Source: Stenotrophomonas sp. HITSZ_GD (lineage in GTDB: Bacteria > Pseudomonadota > Gammaproteobacteria > Xanthomonadales > Xanthomonadaceae). Taken from it: DNA of 64,000 nucleotides. Location: contig NZ_JARQXB010000001.1 of the NCBI RefSeq assembly GCF_029543105.1, positions 248,001 through 312,000 of the forward strand, in the 5' to 3' direction. Below are positions 62,508-64,000 of this stretch, piece by piece; position 1 is the first letter of the stretch, and the number at the start of each line of letters is the position of its first letter. The translations under genes were made by a program, and so were the position numbers. The notes below the pieces were generated by a model. That model was not told where the DNA came from, ran no database searches, and saw only the letters and a list, made by a program, of their open reading frames with translations.

Positions 62508-64000
62508 ATGGCCCCCCGCACTCGCCAAGGGCTCGAACAAGCTGGTCTGTACGACGCGCGCGACGAACGCGACGCGTGTGGCTTTGGCATGATCGCGCAG
62601 CTGGACGACCAGCCCTCGCGCGCCCTCGTCGACACGGCCATTGCCGCGCTTTCGCGCATGACCCACCGCGGCGGCGTCGCCGCCGATGGCCTGACCGGCG
62701 ATGGCTGTGGCCTGCTGATCCGCAAACCCGATCCGTTCCTGCGCGCGCTGGCGCGCGATGCCGGCATCACCATCGGGGCACGCTACGCCGCCGGCGTGGT
62801 GTTCCTGCCGCACGACGAGGCCGAGGCGGCGCGCTGCCGCCAGGCGCTGGAAGCCGAACTGCAGCGCGCGGGTACCCAGCCGCGTGGCTGGCGCGTGGTG
62901 CCCACCGACGACAGCGTCTGCGGCCAGCTGGCCCGCGACACCCTGCCGCGCATTGAGCAGGTGTTCGTCGACGCCGCCGGCGGCCAGGACGAGGACGCCT
63001 TCACCCTGGCGCTGTTCCTGGCCCGCCGCCGCGCCGAGCAGGCGCTGCGCGAGGTGGCCGACTTCTACGTCACCACGCTCACGCCGAACGCCATCAGCTA
63101 CAAGGGCATGGTGCTGCCTGACAAGCTGTCCACCTTCTACCCGGACCTGCAGCGCAGCGACCTGTCGTCCTCGGCCATCGTCTTCCACCAGCGCTTCTCG
63201 ACCAACACGCTGCCGCGCTGGCCGCTGGCGCACCCGTTCCGCATGCTCGCCCACAATGGCGAGATCAACACCATCGAGGGCAACCGCCGCTGGGCGCAGG
63301 CGCGCAGCAAGGTGTGGAAGACCCCGCGTTTCGACATCGCCGAGTTCGACCCGGTGATCTCGATGAAGGGCTCCGATTCGCAGAGCCTGGACAACATGCT
63401 GGAGCTGCTGATCGCCGGCGGCATGGACCTGCTGCAGGCGCTGCGCATCCTGGTCCCGCCGGCCACGCAGTCGCTGGAATTCAAGGATGCCGACCTGGCC
63501 GCCTTCTACGAATTCCACGGCCTGAACACCGAGCCGTGGGATGGCCCGGCCGGCATCGTCGCCTGCGATGGCCGTTACGCCGCCGCCATGCTCGACCGCA
63601 ACGGCCTGCGCCCGGCGCGCTGGATGCTCACCTCCGACCGCCACTTCCTCGTCGCCTCCGAAGCCGGCGTGTGGGAGCTGCCGGCCGAGCGCATCACCCG
63701 CAAGGGCAAGCTCGGCCCGGGCGAGATGATGGCCATCGACCTCAAGCGCGGCGACCTGCTCGATTCGGACGCCATCGACCGCATCAACCGCGCCCGCGCG
63801 CCGTACAAGCAGTGGCTGCACCAGGGCGTGACCTACCTGCAGACCGAACTGATCGACCCCTCGCTGGTGGAGGAGCCGTTCTCCGAGCAGACCCTGCGCA
63901 GCTACCACAAGCTGTTCCAGCTCAGCACCGAGGAAGTGGAGCAGGTGCTGCGCCCGCTCGCCGAGACCGAGCAGGAAGCCACCGGCTCGATGGGCGACGA
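62508..64000 (+). CDS. gltB: Glutamate synthase large subunit (3' end beyond the window)
   Basis: The first ~497 residues of the roughly 1500-residue large subunit, which makes glutamate from glutamine and 2-oxoglutarate in ammonia assimilation. After a 23-residue propeptide, Cys24 in ERDACGFGMIAQ is the N-terminal nucleophile of the class II amidase domain. Further signatures are ALSRMTHRGGVAADGLTGDG, VFHQRFSTNTLPRWPLAHPF, RMLAHNGEINTIEGNRRWAQ and LDRNGLRPARWMLTSDRHFL. The reading frame is open to the window edge. gltD is expected downstream. Confidence 0.97.
   Translation, partial: MAPRTRQGLEQAGLYDARDERDACGFGMIAQLDDQPSRALVDTAIAALSRMTHRGGVAADGLTGDGCGLLIRKPDPFLRALARDAGITIGARYAAGVVFLPHDEAEAARCRQALEAELQRAGTQPRGWRVVPTDDSVCGQLARDTLPRIEQVFVDAAGGQDEDAFTLALFLARRRAEQALREVADFYVTTLTPNAISYKGMVLPDKLSTFYPDLQRSDLSSSAIVFHQRFSTNTLPRWPLAHPFRMLAHNGEINTIEGNRRWAQARSKVWKTPRFDIAEFDPVISMKGSDSQSLDNMLELLIAGGMDLLQALRILVPPATQSLEFKDADLAAFYEFHGLNTEPWDGPAGIVACDGRYAAAMLDRNGLRPARWMLTSDRHFLVASEAGVWELPAERITRKGKLGPGEMMAIDLKRGDLLDSDAIDRINRARAPYKQWLHQGVTYLQTELIDPSLVEEPFSEQTLRSYHKLFQLSTEEVEQVLRPLAETEQEATGSMGD

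Noticed and set aside
1-64000. CRISPR array, tRNA or rRNA genes, IS elements, integrase
   Set aside because: No regularly spaced direct repeats, no cloverleaf-like sequences noticed, and no transposase or integrase among readable frames.

Overview
The window looks like chromosome from a high-GC gammaproteobacterium of the Xanthomonadaceae/Lysobacteraceae (Lysobacter, Luteimonas or Pseudoxanthomonas-like). This rests on the near-universal G/C third positions, Xanthomonas-type TonB-dependent receptors, I78 protease-inhibitor lipoproteins, the DUF3348/DUF802/OmpA/DUF2894 gene set and the tandem TldD plus MoxR/DUF58 cluster. It is an inference from remembered families; no search was run. I saw no rRNA, tRNA, IS element, prophage or CRISPR array.

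Layout. 1-6.9 kb: a glycan-uptake region with a large exported LamG protein (cut by the window edge), a TonB-dependent receptor and a divergent PfkB sugar kinase, with a 16-bp operator-like word duplicated between the last two. 6.9-9.4 kb: a NarL/DesK-type two-component pair and a membrane methyltransferase. 9.5-13.1 kb: a lactate operon (GntR regulator, lldD, dld) with two GGTCnGACCAATA sites. 13.2-17.2 kb: a tightly coupled four-gene operon whose core pair (MotA/ExbB-like channel with a very long helical tail, plus a MotB/OmpA-like stator) resembles ZorA/ZorB of the Zorya defence system but has DUF3348 and DUF2894 partners. 17.2-19.4 kb: Ku, a stand-alone LigD polymerase domain and a small basic protein.

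19.5-33.3 kb is mostly housekeeping and accessory metabolism: alcohol dehydrogenase, a second TonB receptor, aromatic aminotransferase, fructose-1,6-bisphosphatase, aldo/keto reductase with an MFS pump and divergent LysR regulator, a secreted amidohydrolase, a fosmidomycin-type pump and an AraC regulator. 33.4-46.0 kb is one long co-oriented cluster: two tandem TldD paralogues with Tat-like leaders, a PmbA/TldE partner without one, DUF4159, MoxR ATPase, DUF58, a BatA-type membrane protein, a large membrane protein with His/Asp clusters and a further membrane protein. 46.0-48.5 kb holds small stand-alone genes. 48.6-52.3 kb is an MrfA/MrfB-like (YprA/YprB) repair helicase-nuclease pair.

52.4-58.8 kb is a two-partner secretion locus: TpsB transporter, a short TpsA exoprotein whose low-GC C-terminal end carries a predicted Ser-Asp-His lipase-like toxin, two lipoprotein immunity candidates, and an orphan haemagglutinin-repeat fragment left behind. 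58.9-64.0 kb: a short-chain dehydrogenase with a basic tail, a small cysteine-rich protein, topoisomerase IB flanked by two I78-type inhibitor lipoproteins, and the start of gltB, which runs off the window.

The strongest candidates for little-described biology are the ZorAB-like motor operon (13.2-17.2 kb), the TldD/MoxR cluster (33.4-46 kb) and the lipase-tipped two-partner toxin locus (52.4-58.8 kb).
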